A stretch of 64,000 bases of DNA from Bin5 sp965200685 (GTDB lineage Bacteria; Chloroflexota; Anaerolineae; Caldilineales; Caldilineaceae), in assembly GCA_965200685.1 (NCBI GenBank), contig OZ241379.1, positions 3,162,001-3,226,000 on the forward strand, read 5' to 3'. The position numbers were made by a program, and so were the translations under genes. Positions 26,934-35,687 of this stretch are shown here, piece after piece (the first letter of the stretch is position 1; each line of letters opens with the position of its first letter). The notes under the pieces were generated by a model, which had not been told where the DNA came from, ran no database searches, and worked only from the letters and a program-made list of their open reading frames with translations.

Positions 26934-27461
26934 ATGGTATCCCGCACATTCTATCTATTTGCAGCTATCGGGCTATTGTTTCTGTTCGCTGCCTGCGCGC
27001 CCAACCCTCGAACGCAGTTGATCTCCCCCAATATGGTGATGGTGGCAGAGGGTGAAGTATTCGTGCCCCCGACGCCCACACCACAACCAAGGATCGCCGA
27101 CCTGAGTCCGGAGGAAGTGTATGCTGGGTTGCCGGCTGCGGTCGCTGCATTGATGCCGGGTGATGTTGCGAATGGAGAAAGCCTGACAGTACCACACAAC
27201 TGTGTGGGCTGCCATCAGCTTGATCTCAGCCTAGCAGACGTTGCACCGACCTGGGGCAATCTGGCCGATACTGCGGTTGGCCGGGCACAGCAGGTAGGGT
27301 CGGCCGGGCCGGCAGACTACCTCTATACCAGTATTGTCAGCCCGAATGCTTTTGTGGTTGAGGGCTTTACCTCCGATATCATGCCCAGTACATACGTTGA
27401 GTTGAGCGAACAAGATCTGGCTGACCTTCTATCGTATCTGTTGACACTGCGAAGCGAATAA
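26934..27461 (+). CDS. Lipoprotein monohaem cytochrome c
   Basis: 175 residues with a lipoprotein signal (residues 5-22, lipobox FAAC), so it should be anchored on the outer face of the membrane. A proline-rich linker with TPTPQPR precedes a class I cytochrome domain: haem-attachment NCVGCHQLD and a probable distal methionine in SDIMPSTYVELSEQDL near the end. It is a likely electron carrier to a terminal oxidase or similar and a client of the CcmF pathway seen at 2141. GGAG lies seven bases before the ATG. Its stop is only 5 bp from that of the convergent mmuM. Confidence 0.88.
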   Translation: MVSRTFYLFAAIGLLFLFAACAPNPRTQLISPNMVMVAEGEVFVPPTPTPQPRIADLSPEEVYAGLPAAVAALMPGDVANGESLTVPHNCVGCHQLDLSLADVAPTWGNLADTAVGRAQQVGSAGPADYLYTSIVSPNAFVVEGFTSDIMPSTYVELSEQDLADLLSYLLTLRSE

Positions 27462-27466
27462 GCGGA

Positions 27467-28438
27467 TCATTCGTGTATAGGCGTAGAGAGTAGGCATGTC
27501 CGCAGGTTTTGAATGTCCAGCGGTGATGTACGGCAGCAGCCACCGATGAGTTGCGCGCCGGACCTCCGCCACGTCTCCGCCTGTGCTGCAAATTCCCCTG
27601 GACCACTGCCAGCCACCCAGCAAAGAGTTGCCCTGTCCCAGGTCTCGCCGCTGTTGGGATAGCAGACCAGCGGCTTGTCGGTGCTTGCCTGTGCGTGTTG
27701 TAGCAACGAGGCAGCGTATTGCGGGGGTGTGCAGTTCAGGCCAACCGCGATAACTGAAGAGCAGGCAGCGGCCAAGCCAACACATTCCGCAAACAGCTCG
27801 CCATGGCAGACCCGCTCTGGGTCACGACAACTGAAGCTCAACCAAGCGGGCACCTGCCCATACTCGTCCAGTAATTCGACCAAAGCTTCCCCTTCCAGCA
27901 GACAAGGGATCGTTTCGCAGGCCAGCAGGTCCGGCTCTGGGGCCAGCAGTGCTTCCAGACGCGGGCGATGCCATTCTTTCAGGGCTTGTTTGGAAAGACC
28001 ATAGGCCCCCTGATACTCGGAGCCATCTGCTAAGAACGCGCCATAGCTGCCGATGGACGCGGCCACCAGGGGCCGCAATCTGGTGCCGCGCGCGGCAGGG
28101 CTATGCTGCTGTTGTTTCCAGAATCGGTCCCGTGCCTCCTGGGCCAACTGCACACTGCGTTGCAGCAGGGATGCGGCCTCAAGGCGGCTGAATCCTCGGC
28201 GGGCGAACCCTTCAAAGCTGGCCTGATAGCTGGCACTGGTCGCCACATCCGCCCCAGCCCTGAAATAATCAAAGTGCAGCCTGCGAATGGAGTCCGGATC
28301 ATCGACAAGAAGTTTGGCCGACCATAGATCATCCCGCAAGTCGGCCCCCCGCCTTTCCAGTTCGGTCGCTAGGGCCCCATCTAGGATGACGACACCCTGA
28401 TTCTGTACATGTTGCCGGAGTGGGTCGGCTGCGGTCAT
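27467..28438 (-). CDS. mmuM: Homocysteine S-methyltransferase
   Basis: A 323-residue zinc enzyme transferring methyl from S-methylmethionine (or SAM) to homocysteine, making methionine. Motifs: ILDGALATELERRG at the N-terminus, TSASYQASFEGF, zinc-ligand Cys in GLNCTPP, and the paired cysteines GGCCRTSP near the C-terminus. Its ATG overlaps the stop of the aminopeptidase gene by four bases, so the two are cotranscribed and probably coupled. No S-methylmethionine permease is adjacent. Confidence 0.93.
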   Translation of the reverse strand: MTAADPLRQHVQNQGVVILDGALATELERRGADLRDDLWSAKLLVDDPDSIRRLHFDYFRAGADVATSASYQASFEGFARRGFSRLEAASLLQRSVQLAQEARDRFWKQQQHSPAARGTRLRPLVAASIGSYGAFLADGSEYQGAYGLSKQALKEWHRPRLEALLAPEPDLLACETIPCLLEGEALVELLDEYGQVPAWLSFSCRDPERVCHGELFAECVGLAAACSSVIAVGLNCTPPQYAASLLQHAQASTDKPLVCYPNSGETWDRATLCWVAGSGPGEFAAQAETWRRSGAQLIGGCCRTSPLDIQNLRTCLLSTPIHE

Positions 28439-29694
28439 CCTAGCAGTGTGGACGTGTAACGGCCCTGGCGCATAATCGCCAGTTCTGTGCCATCAGCCAG
28501 ATGGCCAGTAACATCTAGGGTCGGCGTACCGATCATTACGTCCAAATGGAGAGCAGAGTTATTCACACCAGCCTCTGCCAGCTCCTGGGGCGACATGTGC
28601 GCGCCCTGGGCCACACCGATAGGATAGGCTTGGCCAAAGGCGATGTGGCAGGCTGCGTTTTCGTCAAAGAGGGTATTATAGAAGACGAGGCCACTGCGGT
28701 AGATCGGTGAGGAGACATCGACCAATGCCACTTCGCCCAAATGTCGAGTACCTTTGACCGCGAAGAACTGTTCGTACACCTCTTGGTCTTCTGCGCCGTC
28801 AAAGGCCACGAGCTTACCATCCTCAAAACGAAATGTCGCTTGTCTCACCTCTCGTCGGAAGGGAAAACTGGGGCGAGAGGAGCGTGTCCACCCATGTACG
28901 CGTAGCCGATGGGGTGTCGTAAATATCTCCTCCGTAGGGATATTGGGGACAAATGGGGGTGTGCCGCTGACGCCCCCCACCCATTGGGGCTGGTCGGTCA
29001 GCCCAACTGTCAAGTCAGTGGAAGGCTTCCCATCTGGGGCTGGTGTTGGGTCGTAGAAATGTAGGGCATGGACCTGTTTTGCCTGCAATGTGGTGTGGGT
29101 TGCCTGCAGGTTCGCCAGATGCGCCTGCCAGGCCCCAATAGGGTCATCAGCATCAAGGCGGATGATGCGGCGTATTTCCTGCCAGAAACGCTCAAACGCC
29201 TCCTCGGCCGGCAGGGAGGGGAACACCTTTTGGGCCCAAGCCGGGGTAGGCAGGGCAGCAATCGTCCATGGCTGTTTCATCTCCATCATTGACGCCCGCC
29301 AGGGCATGATCGCCTGATACTCTGTAGTCTGGATCAGGCGCAGCCGGTTTGGGTCAAGCCGAGTGAGCAGAGAAGGGTCCTCATCCCCGACAATATTGAT
29401 GGCAGCCCAGTGGTCGTCCCGCCGTTCAATAGCCATCTGCTCAAGGTAGCTGGGCAGATAGGTCAATGTCTCTTGCGCGCTTTTGTGGATGCGAACGCTT
29501 TGCAGGCGCATATCATTGTACTCAATTGCCACAAATTTCGCGCCAGCATCATAGGCTACTTCAGCCAGCAAAAGGGCAAACTCCCGCTGCATCGGCTCGC
29601 TGCGGATCACCAGAGATTGCCCTGGCTGGAGATTCACCCCCAGATGGACGAGGAGATGGGCGTATTTTTTCAGGTCTTCACTGGTAATTGTCAT
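28435..29694 (-). CDS. M29-family metalloaminopeptidase (AmpS/PepS-like)
   Basis: A 419-residue cytosolic aminopeptidase by comparison with the thermophilic AmpS/PepS family. Visible family stretches: KYAHLLVHLGVNLQPGQ near the start, IPTEEIFTTPHRLRVHG with its metal-binding Glu, GTRHLGEVALVD, NTLFDENAACHIAFG, and NNSALHLDVMIG (His-Asp metal ligands). The start at 29694 gives the normal family length and has AGGAAG close upstream; an open extension of 24 residues was rejected. It probably supplies amino acids from peptides and leads the mmuM operon. Confidence 0.92.
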   Translation of the reverse strand: MTITSEDLKKYAHLLVHLGVNLQPGQSLVIRSEPMQREFALLLAEVAYDAGAKFVAIEYNDMRLQSVRIHKSAQETLTYLPSYLEQMAIERRDDHWAAINIVGDEDPSLLTRLDPNRLRLIQTTEYQAIMPWRASMMEMKQPWTIAALPTPAWAQKVFPSLPAEEAFERFWQEIRRIIRLDADDPIGAWQAHLANLQATHTTLQAKQVHALHFYDPTPAPDGKPSTDLTVGLTDQPQWVGGVSGTPPFVPNIPTEEIFTTPHRLRVHGWTRSSRPSFPFRREVRQATFRFEDGKLVAFDGAEDQEVYEQFFAVKGTRHLGEVALVDVSSPIYRSGLVFYNTLFDENAACHIAFGQAYPIGVAQGAHMSPQELAEAGVNNSALHLDVMIGTPTLDVTGHLADGTELAIMRQGRYTSTLLG

Positions 29695-29802
29695 GTCTTC
29701 CTGTCTGCTTGCCCGGCCTTCTTCGTTTTTATGATGGCCGGTTTCAAAGGCTGTAGAATTTGACAATTCCGAGCCGAGTTACTACAATCAAATCATAAGA
29801 GC

Positions 29803-29875
29803 GGCCCACTAGCTCAACTGGCAGAGCAGCGGACTCTTAATCCGCGGGTTCGGGGTTCGAATCCCTGGTGGGTCA
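29803..29875 (+). tRNA. tRNA-Lys (anticodon CTT)
   Basis: Complete cloverleaf of 73 bases. Acceptor GGCCCAC pairs with GTGGGTC (one G-U); D arm TAGCTCAACTGGCAGAGCA; anticodon stem GCGGA/TCCGC around loop CTCTTAA; T arm CGGGG-TTCGAAT-CCCTG; discriminator A. No CCA is encoded. The gene stands alone between the aminopeptidase and rpmG. Confidence 0.97.
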
Positions 29876-29923
29876 TCTATGGTGCCCGTATTTTTAGCGG
29901 AGACAGCAAGAGAAACCTAAGGG

Positions 29924-30085
29924 CTATCGTGTCTCCCGGTACAGAACATGTTTACGCAGGACCGGGTCGTACTTGCGTAACTCCAGCCGTTTGTCATTGT
30001 TGCGCCGGTTCTTCGTCGTTAGATACAGGTGATGACTTTCGGTGCTACGCATTTTCACAAGCTGACGGGGACCTTTTTTCGCCAT
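29924..30085 (-). CDS. rpmG: 50S ribosomal protein L33
   Basis: A 53-residue basic ribosomal protein. Translation begins MAKKGPRQLVKMRSTESHH and continues with YLTTKNRRNN and KRLELRKYDPVLRKHV, which is plain L33. No zinc-binding cysteines are present, so it is the zinc-independent (C-) form. AAGGAGAG lies six bases before the ATG. It is a single gene, not followed by secE-nusG as in many bacteria. Confidence 0.96.
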   Translation of the reverse strand: MAKKGPRQLVKMRSTESHHLYLTTKNRRNNDKRLELRKYDPVLRKHVLYRETR

Positions 30086-30137
30086 ATTGAACTCTCCTTA
30101 TTCAAGCAGGTTTGATCCATTTTAGCCGATGATGTGC

Positions 30138-30166
30138 ATTATACACGTTTTCAGGGCTGCAGGCAA
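30138..30166 (-). promoter_or_regulatory. rpmG promoter
   Basis: On the minus strand TTGCCT (30166-30161), 17 bases, TATAAT (30143-30138), 52 bp before the rpmG ATG. The spacer holds CCCTGAAAACG just before the -10, a sequence repeated in the divergent promoter at 30199-30228. Confidence 0.7.
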
Positions 30167-30198
30167 AATCAAGATGTAAAGGCCTTCCACTTCTTTTC

Positions 30199-30228
30199 TT
30201 GACAACAACCCTGAAAACGCTGTAGGTT
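30199..30228 (+). promoter_or_regulatory. Promoter of the 2-hydroxyacid dehydrogenase gene
   Basis: TTGACA (30199-30204), 18 bases, TAGGTT (30223-30228), about 53 bp before the ATG. The spacer contains CCCTGAAAACG (30209-30219), the inverted twin of 30146-30156 in the rpmG promoter. The -10 is poor, which may mean weak or activated expression. Confidence 0.5.
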
Positions 30229-30280
30229 ACGCTCTGTAAGAGCCGGTCTTTTTTCATCCATGTAAGAGTGAACAACCCAT

Positions 30281-31222
30281 ATGAACTTCCTCATCTATCC
30301 CCCACTGCATGCGGATGAACTGACGCAGGTGCAGGCGGTTTCCGCGCACTTGGAGCTGGTCAACGCCCAGACGGAAGAAGATGCCCTGGCCGCCATGCCC
30401 CAGGCCGAGGGCATGTATGGCAATCTGACGCCGGCTCTCTTGGAACGGGCTGAGGCTCTGCGATGGCTGCAGACGCCCATCGCCGGCCTAGAACACTATA
30501 TGTTCCCAGCTCTGGCCGAAAGCAACATCGTCATCAGCAATATGGCAAAAATCTACAGTGATATGATCGCTGACCACGCCTTCTGTTTCATCCTGCTGTT
30601 CGCGCGGGGAATTCACCTGTACTTGCGCCGGCAGATACAGGGCATGTGGCAGAAGGGAACGCCCGTACATCATCTGGGTGATTGTACTTTGGGCGTCATT
30701 GGCTTGGGAGGCATTGGCACAGAACTGGCCCGCCGGGGCAAAGCCCACGACATGCGGGTTGTGGCTGTGGATGCACGTACTAGGGAGAAGCCGGAATGTG
30801 TCGATGTCCTCTGGCCGCCGGAGCACCTGCCCGCGCTGCTGGCCACATCGGATTTTGTGGTCAGTTGTGTACCACAGACGCCAGACACCGTCGGCCTGGT
30901 CGGGGCGGATGAACTGGCCCTGATGCAGCCGACAGCCTATCTCATCAATGTCAGTAGGGGTGTTGTTGTCAAGCTGGACGCGCTTGTGGCCGCGCTGGAG
31001 GCGGGACGCATCGCGGGGGCCGCGTTGGACGTTTACGAACGCGAGCCGCTGCCGGCAGAACATCCCCTATGGCGCATGGAGAATGTCATTCTCACGCCCC
31101 ATGTAGCCGCGGACAACCCCCATGTGCCCCAACGCCGTATTGATACCCTAAAGGACAACCTGCGCCGCTATCTGCAAGGAGAGCCGTTGCGGAATGTAGT
31201 AGACAAGCACAGCTTGTTTTAA
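30281..31222 (+). CDS. NAD-dependent D-2-hydroxyacid dehydrogenase
   Basis: A 313-residue oxidoreductase of the D-isomer 2-hydroxyacid dehydrogenase family. Rossmann motif VIGLGGIGTELARRG, the catalytic triad as Arg in LINVSRGVVV, Glu in DVYEREPLP and His in ILTPHVAADN. The aspartate after the second strand (VVAVDAR) favours NAD. The substrate (phosphoglycerate, glyoxylate, lactate or other) is not decided; the length fits the short GhrA/hydroxypyruvate-reductase-like group, not SerA with its ACT domain. Confidence 0.9.
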   Translation: MNFLIYPPLHADELTQVQAVSAHLELVNAQTEEDALAAMPQAEGMYGNLTPALLERAEALRWLQTPIAGLEHYMFPALAESNIVISNMAKIYSDMIADHAFCFILLFARGIHLYLRRQIQGMWQKGTPVHHLGDCTLGVIGLGGIGTELARRGKAHDMRVVAVDARTREKPECVDVLWPPEHLPALLATSDFVVSCVPQTPDTVGLVGADELALMQPTAYLINVSRGVVVKLDALVAALEAGRIAGAALDVYEREPLPAEHPLWRMENVILTPHVAADNPHVPQRRIDTLKDNLRRYLQGEPLRNVVDKHSLF

Positions 31223-31244
31223 GTGTGAGTCTTGCAATACGGGT

Positions 31245-31958
31245 TTACATCCCCAAATAGGCATCCACCACCTGGGGGTCGGTTAGCAATGATTGGGCGT
31301 CGCCACTGAGGACGATGCGGCCGGTCTCTAGGACATAGCCCCGGTGGGCCACCTGCAGCGCAGCCTGTACGTTCTGCTCCACCAGCAGAATCGTCGTCCC
31401 CTGAGCATTGATCGCCCGGATGATCTGAAAGATCTGCTGGACCAGAAGCGGTGCCAGGCCCATGGAGGGTTCGTCCAGCAACAGAACGCGTGGTCGGCTC
31501 ATGAGCGAGCGTCCGATTGCCAGCATCTGTTGTTCGCCGCCGGAGAGGGTCCCGCCGGGCTGGTTGAGACGCTTCTCTAGTGGGGGAAACAGATCAAGGA
31601 CCCGTGCAAAATCCTGCTGGATACTGGCCGCGTCCGTGCGGGTAAATGCGCCCATCTCCAGATTTTCCTGTACGCTCAGGCGGGCGAAGATCTTGCGGCC
31701 TTCAGGTGATTGGGAGATACCCAGCTTTGCAACTTCATGGGATGGCAACTGATCTAGGCGGTCGATGCGCTGGTCATGCAGGTAGATAGCCCCGTTACGC
31801 GGCGAAAGGATGCCGCTGATTGTGTTGAGCGTCGTGGTTTTGCCCGCACCATTGGAGCCGATGAGCGTGACGATTTCTCCCTCAGCCACGCTGAGAGAGA
31901 TGCCCTTCAGCGCGTGGATGTAGCCATAGAAGGTGTGGATGTTTTCAAGAATTAGCAT
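31245..31958 (-). CDS. livF: Branched-chain amino-acid ABC transporter ATPase LivF
   Basis: A 237-residue cytosolic ATPase. Walker A GSNGAGKTTTLN, signature LSGGEQQMLAIGRSL, Walker B VLLLDEPSMGLAP, H-loop LLVEQNV. The MGLAPLLV run and short C-terminus are typical of LivF. It is the last gene of the livKHMGF operon and pairs with LivG to energise uptake of leucine, isoleucine, valine or related amino acids or amides. Confidence 0.93.
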   Translation of the reverse strand: MLILENIHTFYGYIHALKGISLSVAEGEIVTLIGSNGAGKTTTLNTISGILSPRNGAIYLHDQRIDRLDQLPSHEVAKLGISQSPEGRKIFARLSVQENLEMGAFTRTDAASIQQDFARVLDLFPPLEKRLNQPGGTLSGGEQQMLAIGRSLMSRPRVLLLDEPSMGLAPLLVQQIFQIIRAINAQGTTILLVEQNVQAALQVAHRGYVLETGRIVLSGDAQSLLTDPQVVDAYLGM

Positions 31959-31988
31959 TGGGTGTAGGCAACACGGTGTTCATAGCAA

Positions 31989-32768
31989 TTACGGATGTAC
32001 CATAACTTCCGGCCCCAAATAGGCCTCAATGACTCTGGGATTTGAGCGCACTTCCTGCGGCGCGCCCGCCGCGATCTTCTTACCATAGTCCAAAACCGTC
32101 ACATCTTCAGAGATATTCATCACCACCTTCATGTTGTGTTCGATCAGAAACACGGTGATATCTCTCTCATCCCGTAGCCGATGGACCAGCTCCATCATCT
32201 GGTCGGTCTCCCTTGGATTCATGCCTGCGGCCGGCTCGTCCAAGAGCAGGAGCCGAGGACGACTGCCTAAGGCCCGGGCGACCTCCAGCAGCCGCTGATC
32301 TCCATAGGGTAGATTTGTCGAGATGACCTCCTCTTGGCCGCCAAGGCCCACGAAATCCAGTAACTCCCGGCCAAACGCCCGGGCGGTCCGCTCCTCTGCT
32401 TGCTGCCGGGCTGTGTGCAGAATCGCGCTCCAGGAAGAGGCCCGCAGGTGTACATGCTGCCCGACTAGCACGTTTTCTAGGGCGGTCATCCCCCGGAAGA
32501 GGCGGATGTTCTGATAGGTACGGGCAATGCCTTGGGCGGTGATCTCGTCCGGGCGTAGCCCGACCAAGGAACGACCATCAAACCCAATCGTGCCCGCGTC
32601 CGCTTGATATAGGCCGGTCAGGCAATTGAAGAATGTCGTCTTGCCAGCCCCGTTGGGACCGATCAGACTGGAGATCGATTTTTCAGAGATCGTCAGATCT
32701 ACCTGATCAACAGCAATGAGGCCGCCAAATCGTTTCGTAACACCCCGGGCCTCCAAAAGCGTTTTCAT
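31989..32768 (-). CDS. livG: Branched-chain amino-acid ABC transporter ATPase LivG
   Basis: A 259-residue ATPase. Walker A GPNGAGKTTFFN, the LivG-type TYQNIRLFRGMTALENVLVG stretch, Walker B LLLLDEPAAGMNP, H-loop FLIEHNM, and a C-terminal VIEAYLG motif. The ABC signature reads LPYGDQRLLEVARAL, the usual LivG variant of LSGGQ. It overlaps livM by four bases and lies 30 bp before livF. Confidence 0.94.
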   Translation of the reverse strand: MKTLLEARGVTKRFGGLIAVDQVDLTISEKSISSLIGPNGAGKTTFFNCLTGLYQADAGTIGFDGRSLVGLRPDEITAQGIARTYQNIRLFRGMTALENVLVGQHVHLRASSWSAILHTARQQAEERTARAFGRELLDFVGLGGQEEVISTNLPYGDQRLLEVARALGSRPRLLLLDEPAAGMNPRETDQMMELVHRLRDERDITVFLIEHNMKVVMNISEDVTVLDYGKKIAAGAPQEVRSNPRVIEAYLGPEVMVHP

Positions 32769-34513
32769 TCGCGCCCCTCTACTGGGTCTTTGCTGCGTTT
32801 CTCTGGGCCCAAAAGGTCTGCACCGGCCTCAGACTGTTCCGCTAGCTGAATCTCTAGGCGACGGCGGGTAGATGGTAAAATGCCTTCCGGGCGCACGATC
32901 ATCATAATGACTAGGAGAGCGGAGAAGGTGACAATTCGGTACTCGTCCACGCCTCGCAGCACTTCCGGCAACCCTTTCAGGGCCAATGCACCGAACACAA
33001 CGCCGGGTAGGCTGCCCATCCCCCCGACGATAATCAGGGCTAGGGCGTCAATGGAGACGAAAAGCGAAAAATTTTCCGGGAAGATATTGATCTGGCGGGC
33101 AGCATAGAGCTGGCCTGCCAGGCCGGCAAAGGTGGCACCGATGGCAAAGGCCAGCAGTTTTGTGTGGACAAGATGGACACCGGTCGCTTGGGCGACATCC
33201 TCATCCTCCCGCATAGCGACCCAGGCCCGCCCCAAGCGGGAATCATTCAGGCGCATAGCGATGAAGGCAACGAGCGCGGAGCCAAGCAGAGCCAGCAGGA
33301 AAATCCAGCCTTGGGAGCTGAGCCGACCGCCGGAAAACGTGTCCGGGGTGAGCCCGAACAGACGAGGTTGGGAAATTGCCAAGATCCCCCGGGGCCCATT
33401 GGTCAGCTCTCCTAGATTCAGCATAAAGAGCCGGAAAATCTCGCCGAAGCCCAAGGTGACGATCGCCAGATAGTCGCCCCGTAAACGGAGTACAGGAATG
33501 CCGAGCAAGACCCCACCAATGGCAGCAGCGACCATGGTTAAGGGCAGGGCCATCCAATAGCCTAGCAGAGGACTCTCCGGCGAGAGGCCCCAACTCAGGA
33601 GTACGCTACGAATAAGCGGCGAGGAAAAGGGAGCCGAGATAAACGCATATGTGTAGGCCCCCATGGCGAAAAAGGCCACATAGCCCAAATCCAAGAGCCC
33701 GGCATAGCCGACGACGATATTCAGCCCTAATCCCATCATCACAAAGATAAACACAATCCCCATCACAGAGTTTTGGAACTGATCTAGGATAAATGGCATG
33801 GTCAAGACACCGATGCCGAGCAGCATCGCCACGATCATCCGTTCCCGTCCTGGCCGTGTCATACGCAGGGCAAAAAGGCCGCTGCCCGTGGTGACAAGTG
33901 TGAGAAGTAGGCGGACAGTGCTCCGATTTGTACCGAACAGCTTGACATTTGGCAGACCGAGATAGATGATGATCGCCAGTACGATAAACGGCAGGGCAAT
34001 GACCAGCCAGCGGCCCACTTGGACAGTTCTGGCGGGAGCAGGGTAGGGCCGCCCGGATGAGATCACATGGGAGCGGCTCACCACCACGACCAACGCGCCG
34101 AGAACACCGCTCCCCGTAAAATAGATCATCTGCACGAGATAACGGAGAAGTGCTACCTGTGCCTGTGCGATGGCATCCGGCTGTACTCCGAGCAATGCTG
34201 CGATATTCAGAGGGACGATTTTGTCAAAGACAGGCTGTATGGATACACCATTGCCCAGTAGGGTGGCGAACAGTCCGCTTTTGAGGGCTACGAGAAGGCC
34301 TGTGGTCATGCCAGCTAGAAGCCCAGCGCGCAAGATGCGGATAGGCCTGTCTTCAGCAGGGGCCCGGCTTAGGTTGAGCCAGAAGAACAGCCCGGCGACA
34401 ACGGCCAGCATGGGCAAAGCAGCGGGGACCCCTATACGCCCGGGGATGCCGATAAAGATGAAATAGCTTACGAATGCAAAGGCGGTGAGACCGGTCTTGA
34501 TCGCTTTGGACAC
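32765..34513 (-). CDS. livM: Branched-chain amino-acid ABC permease LivM with long N-terminal extension
   Basis: A 582-residue membrane protein. The C-terminal 310 residues form a normal LivM core (GLGLNIVVGYAGLLDLGYVAFFAMGAY, LRGDYLAIVTLGFGEI, YAARQINIFPENFSLFVSID, IIVGGMGSLPGVVFGA). The first 270 residues add about six more hydrophobic segments with no clear relative. The final stretch is a charged cytosolic tail. It overlaps livG and lies 36 bp behind livH. Confidence 0.92.
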   Translation of the reverse strand: MSKAIKTGLTAFAFVSYFIFIGIPGRIGVPAALPMLAVVAGLFFWLNLSRAPAEDRPIRILRAGLLAGMTTGLLVALKSGLFATLLGNGVSIQPVFDKIVPLNIAALLGVQPDAIAQAQVALLRYLVQMIYFTGSGVLGALVVVVSRSHVISSGRPYPAPARTVQVGRWLVIALPFIVLAIIIYLGLPNVKLFGTNRSTVRLLLTLVTTGSGLFALRMTRPGRERMIVAMLLGIGVLTMPFILDQFQNSVMGIVFIFVMMGLGLNIVVGYAGLLDLGYVAFFAMGAYTYAFISAPFSSPLIRSVLLSWGLSPESPLLGYWMALPLTMVAAAIGGVLLGIPVLRLRGDYLAIVTLGFGEIFRLFMLNLGELTNGPRGILAISQPRLFGLTPDTFSGGRLSSQGWIFLLALLGSALVAFIAMRLNDSRLGRAWVAMREDEDVAQATGVHLVHTKLLAFAIGATFAGLAGQLYAARQINIFPENFSLFVSIDALALIIVGGMGSLPGVVFGALALKGLPEVLRGVDEYRIVTFSALLVIMMIVRPEGILPSTRRRLEIQLAEQSEAGADLLGPEKRSKDPVEGRE

Positions 34514-34549
34514 GGGAATCTCAGAGAGTTGTAGGAAGTTCCCGCCTGC

Positions 34550-35623
34550 TTAGGCCTTGTTTTCGCTCAGGACTTCGCCGAGTAGGCCGGAGGGCCGGAA
34601 AATCAGAATCAGGATGAGGACTGTAAACGAGAGAACGTCTTTGTATTCGGTTGGAATGCCCAAAGCACTTGGGCCGATGGCTTCGATCAGGCCGAGAACC
34701 AGCGCGCCGAACATCGCGCCGGGGATATTGCCGATGCCGCCCAACACCGCAGCGGTGAAGGCCTTCAAGCCTGGGATAAAGCCACTGTTGAATTTGACGA
34801 CAGTATTGTGAAAGCCCAGCATCACCCCGGCCGCGCCGGCTAGGGCTGACCCCAGTACGAATGTGACGACAATCACCGCGTTGACATTGACACCCATCAG
34901 CGCGGCCGTGGCGCGGTCTTCAGCGACAGCCCGGATGGCTCGCCCTAGTTTCGTGCGCTGGATGATGAAATAGAGGACCAGCATCAGTAGAGCCGATGTG
35001 ATGAAGATAATCGCGCCGGTGTAGGGAATGAATACATCGCCTAGGCGTAGGCCGCCGGAGATCAAGGCGGGTTTACGATAAGTATGGGGGCTGACGCCGA
35101 AGATCAACAGAACGGAATATTGGAGAAAAAGAGATGCACCAATGGCACTGATCAACGGCACCAGCCGGGGGGCCTGACGTAGGGGACGGTAGGCCAGCCG
35201 CTCCAGAGAGATGCCAATGAGGACAGACGCCACCATGCCGATGAGCAAGATGAACAGCAACGCTGCCACAACCACAAGCGCGGGCCCGTCCATCCAGCCT
35301 CGGGATTGGGCGAACTGCAGGGCGAAAAAGCCGGCCAGACCGCCGAGCATCATCACCTCGCCATGGGCAAAATTGATCATGAACAGGATGCCATAGACGA
35401 GGGTGTAGCCTAGGGCAACCAGCGCATAGACCCCACCCAGAACCAACCCATTCAGAGCTTGGGAAATCCAGAAAGAAGCCGGATAGCCTTCTGCCAGACC
35501 GACAGAAATCACTCGCCAGATCACGAGGGACAGAACGGCGAGACCGAAAGCCCGGCTGACGTATTTGGCAACGGCCTGCCGGTCCAGGTATAGGGCTTGT
35601 ACTCTTGCCGTGCGATTTGTCAT
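34550..35623 (-). CDS. livH: Branched-chain amino-acid ABC permease LivH
   Basis: A 357-residue membrane permease. Core motifs LNGLVLGGVYALVALGYTLVYGI and FAHGEVMMLGGL at the start, RAVAEDRATAALMGVN in the cytosolic coupling loop, and KAFTAAVLGGIGNIPGAMFGAL near the end. An N-terminal extension of about 45 residues adds one helix beyond the usual 290-310 residue length. Start at 35623 is just behind the stem-loop that separates it from livK. Confidence 0.93.
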   Translation of the reverse strand: MTNRTARVQALYLDRQAVAKYVSRAFGLAVLSLVIWRVISVGLAEGYPASFWISQALNGLVLGGVYALVALGYTLVYGILFMINFAHGEVMMLGGLAGFFALQFAQSRGWMDGPALVVVAALLFILLIGMVASVLIGISLERLAYRPLRQAPRLVPLISAIGASLFLQYSVLLIFGVSPHTYRKPALISGGLRLGDVFIPYTGAIIFITSALLMLVLYFIIQRTKLGRAIRAVAEDRATAALMGVNVNAVIVVTFVLGSALAGAAGVMLGFHNTVVKFNSGFIPGLKAFTAAVLGGIGNIPGAMFGALVLGLIEAIGPSALGIPTEYKDVLSFTVLILILIFRPSGLLGEVLSENKA

Positions 35624-35635
35624 CGCTCATAAGAT

Positions 35636-35666
35636 ATGGGACGAGAATGCTGCTCCCTCGCCCCAT
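35636..35666 (-). promoter_or_regulatory. Stem-loop between livK and livH
   Basis: A 10-bp stem (35636-35645 with 35657-35666, one G-U pair) and an 11-base loop lie in the 64-bp gap after the livK stop. No T-run follows. The place fits an RNA 3' stabiliser or partial terminator that keeps the binding protein more abundant than the permeases. Confidence 0.6.
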
Positions 35667-35687
35667 GCTTGAAAACGTCGCCTGCGC

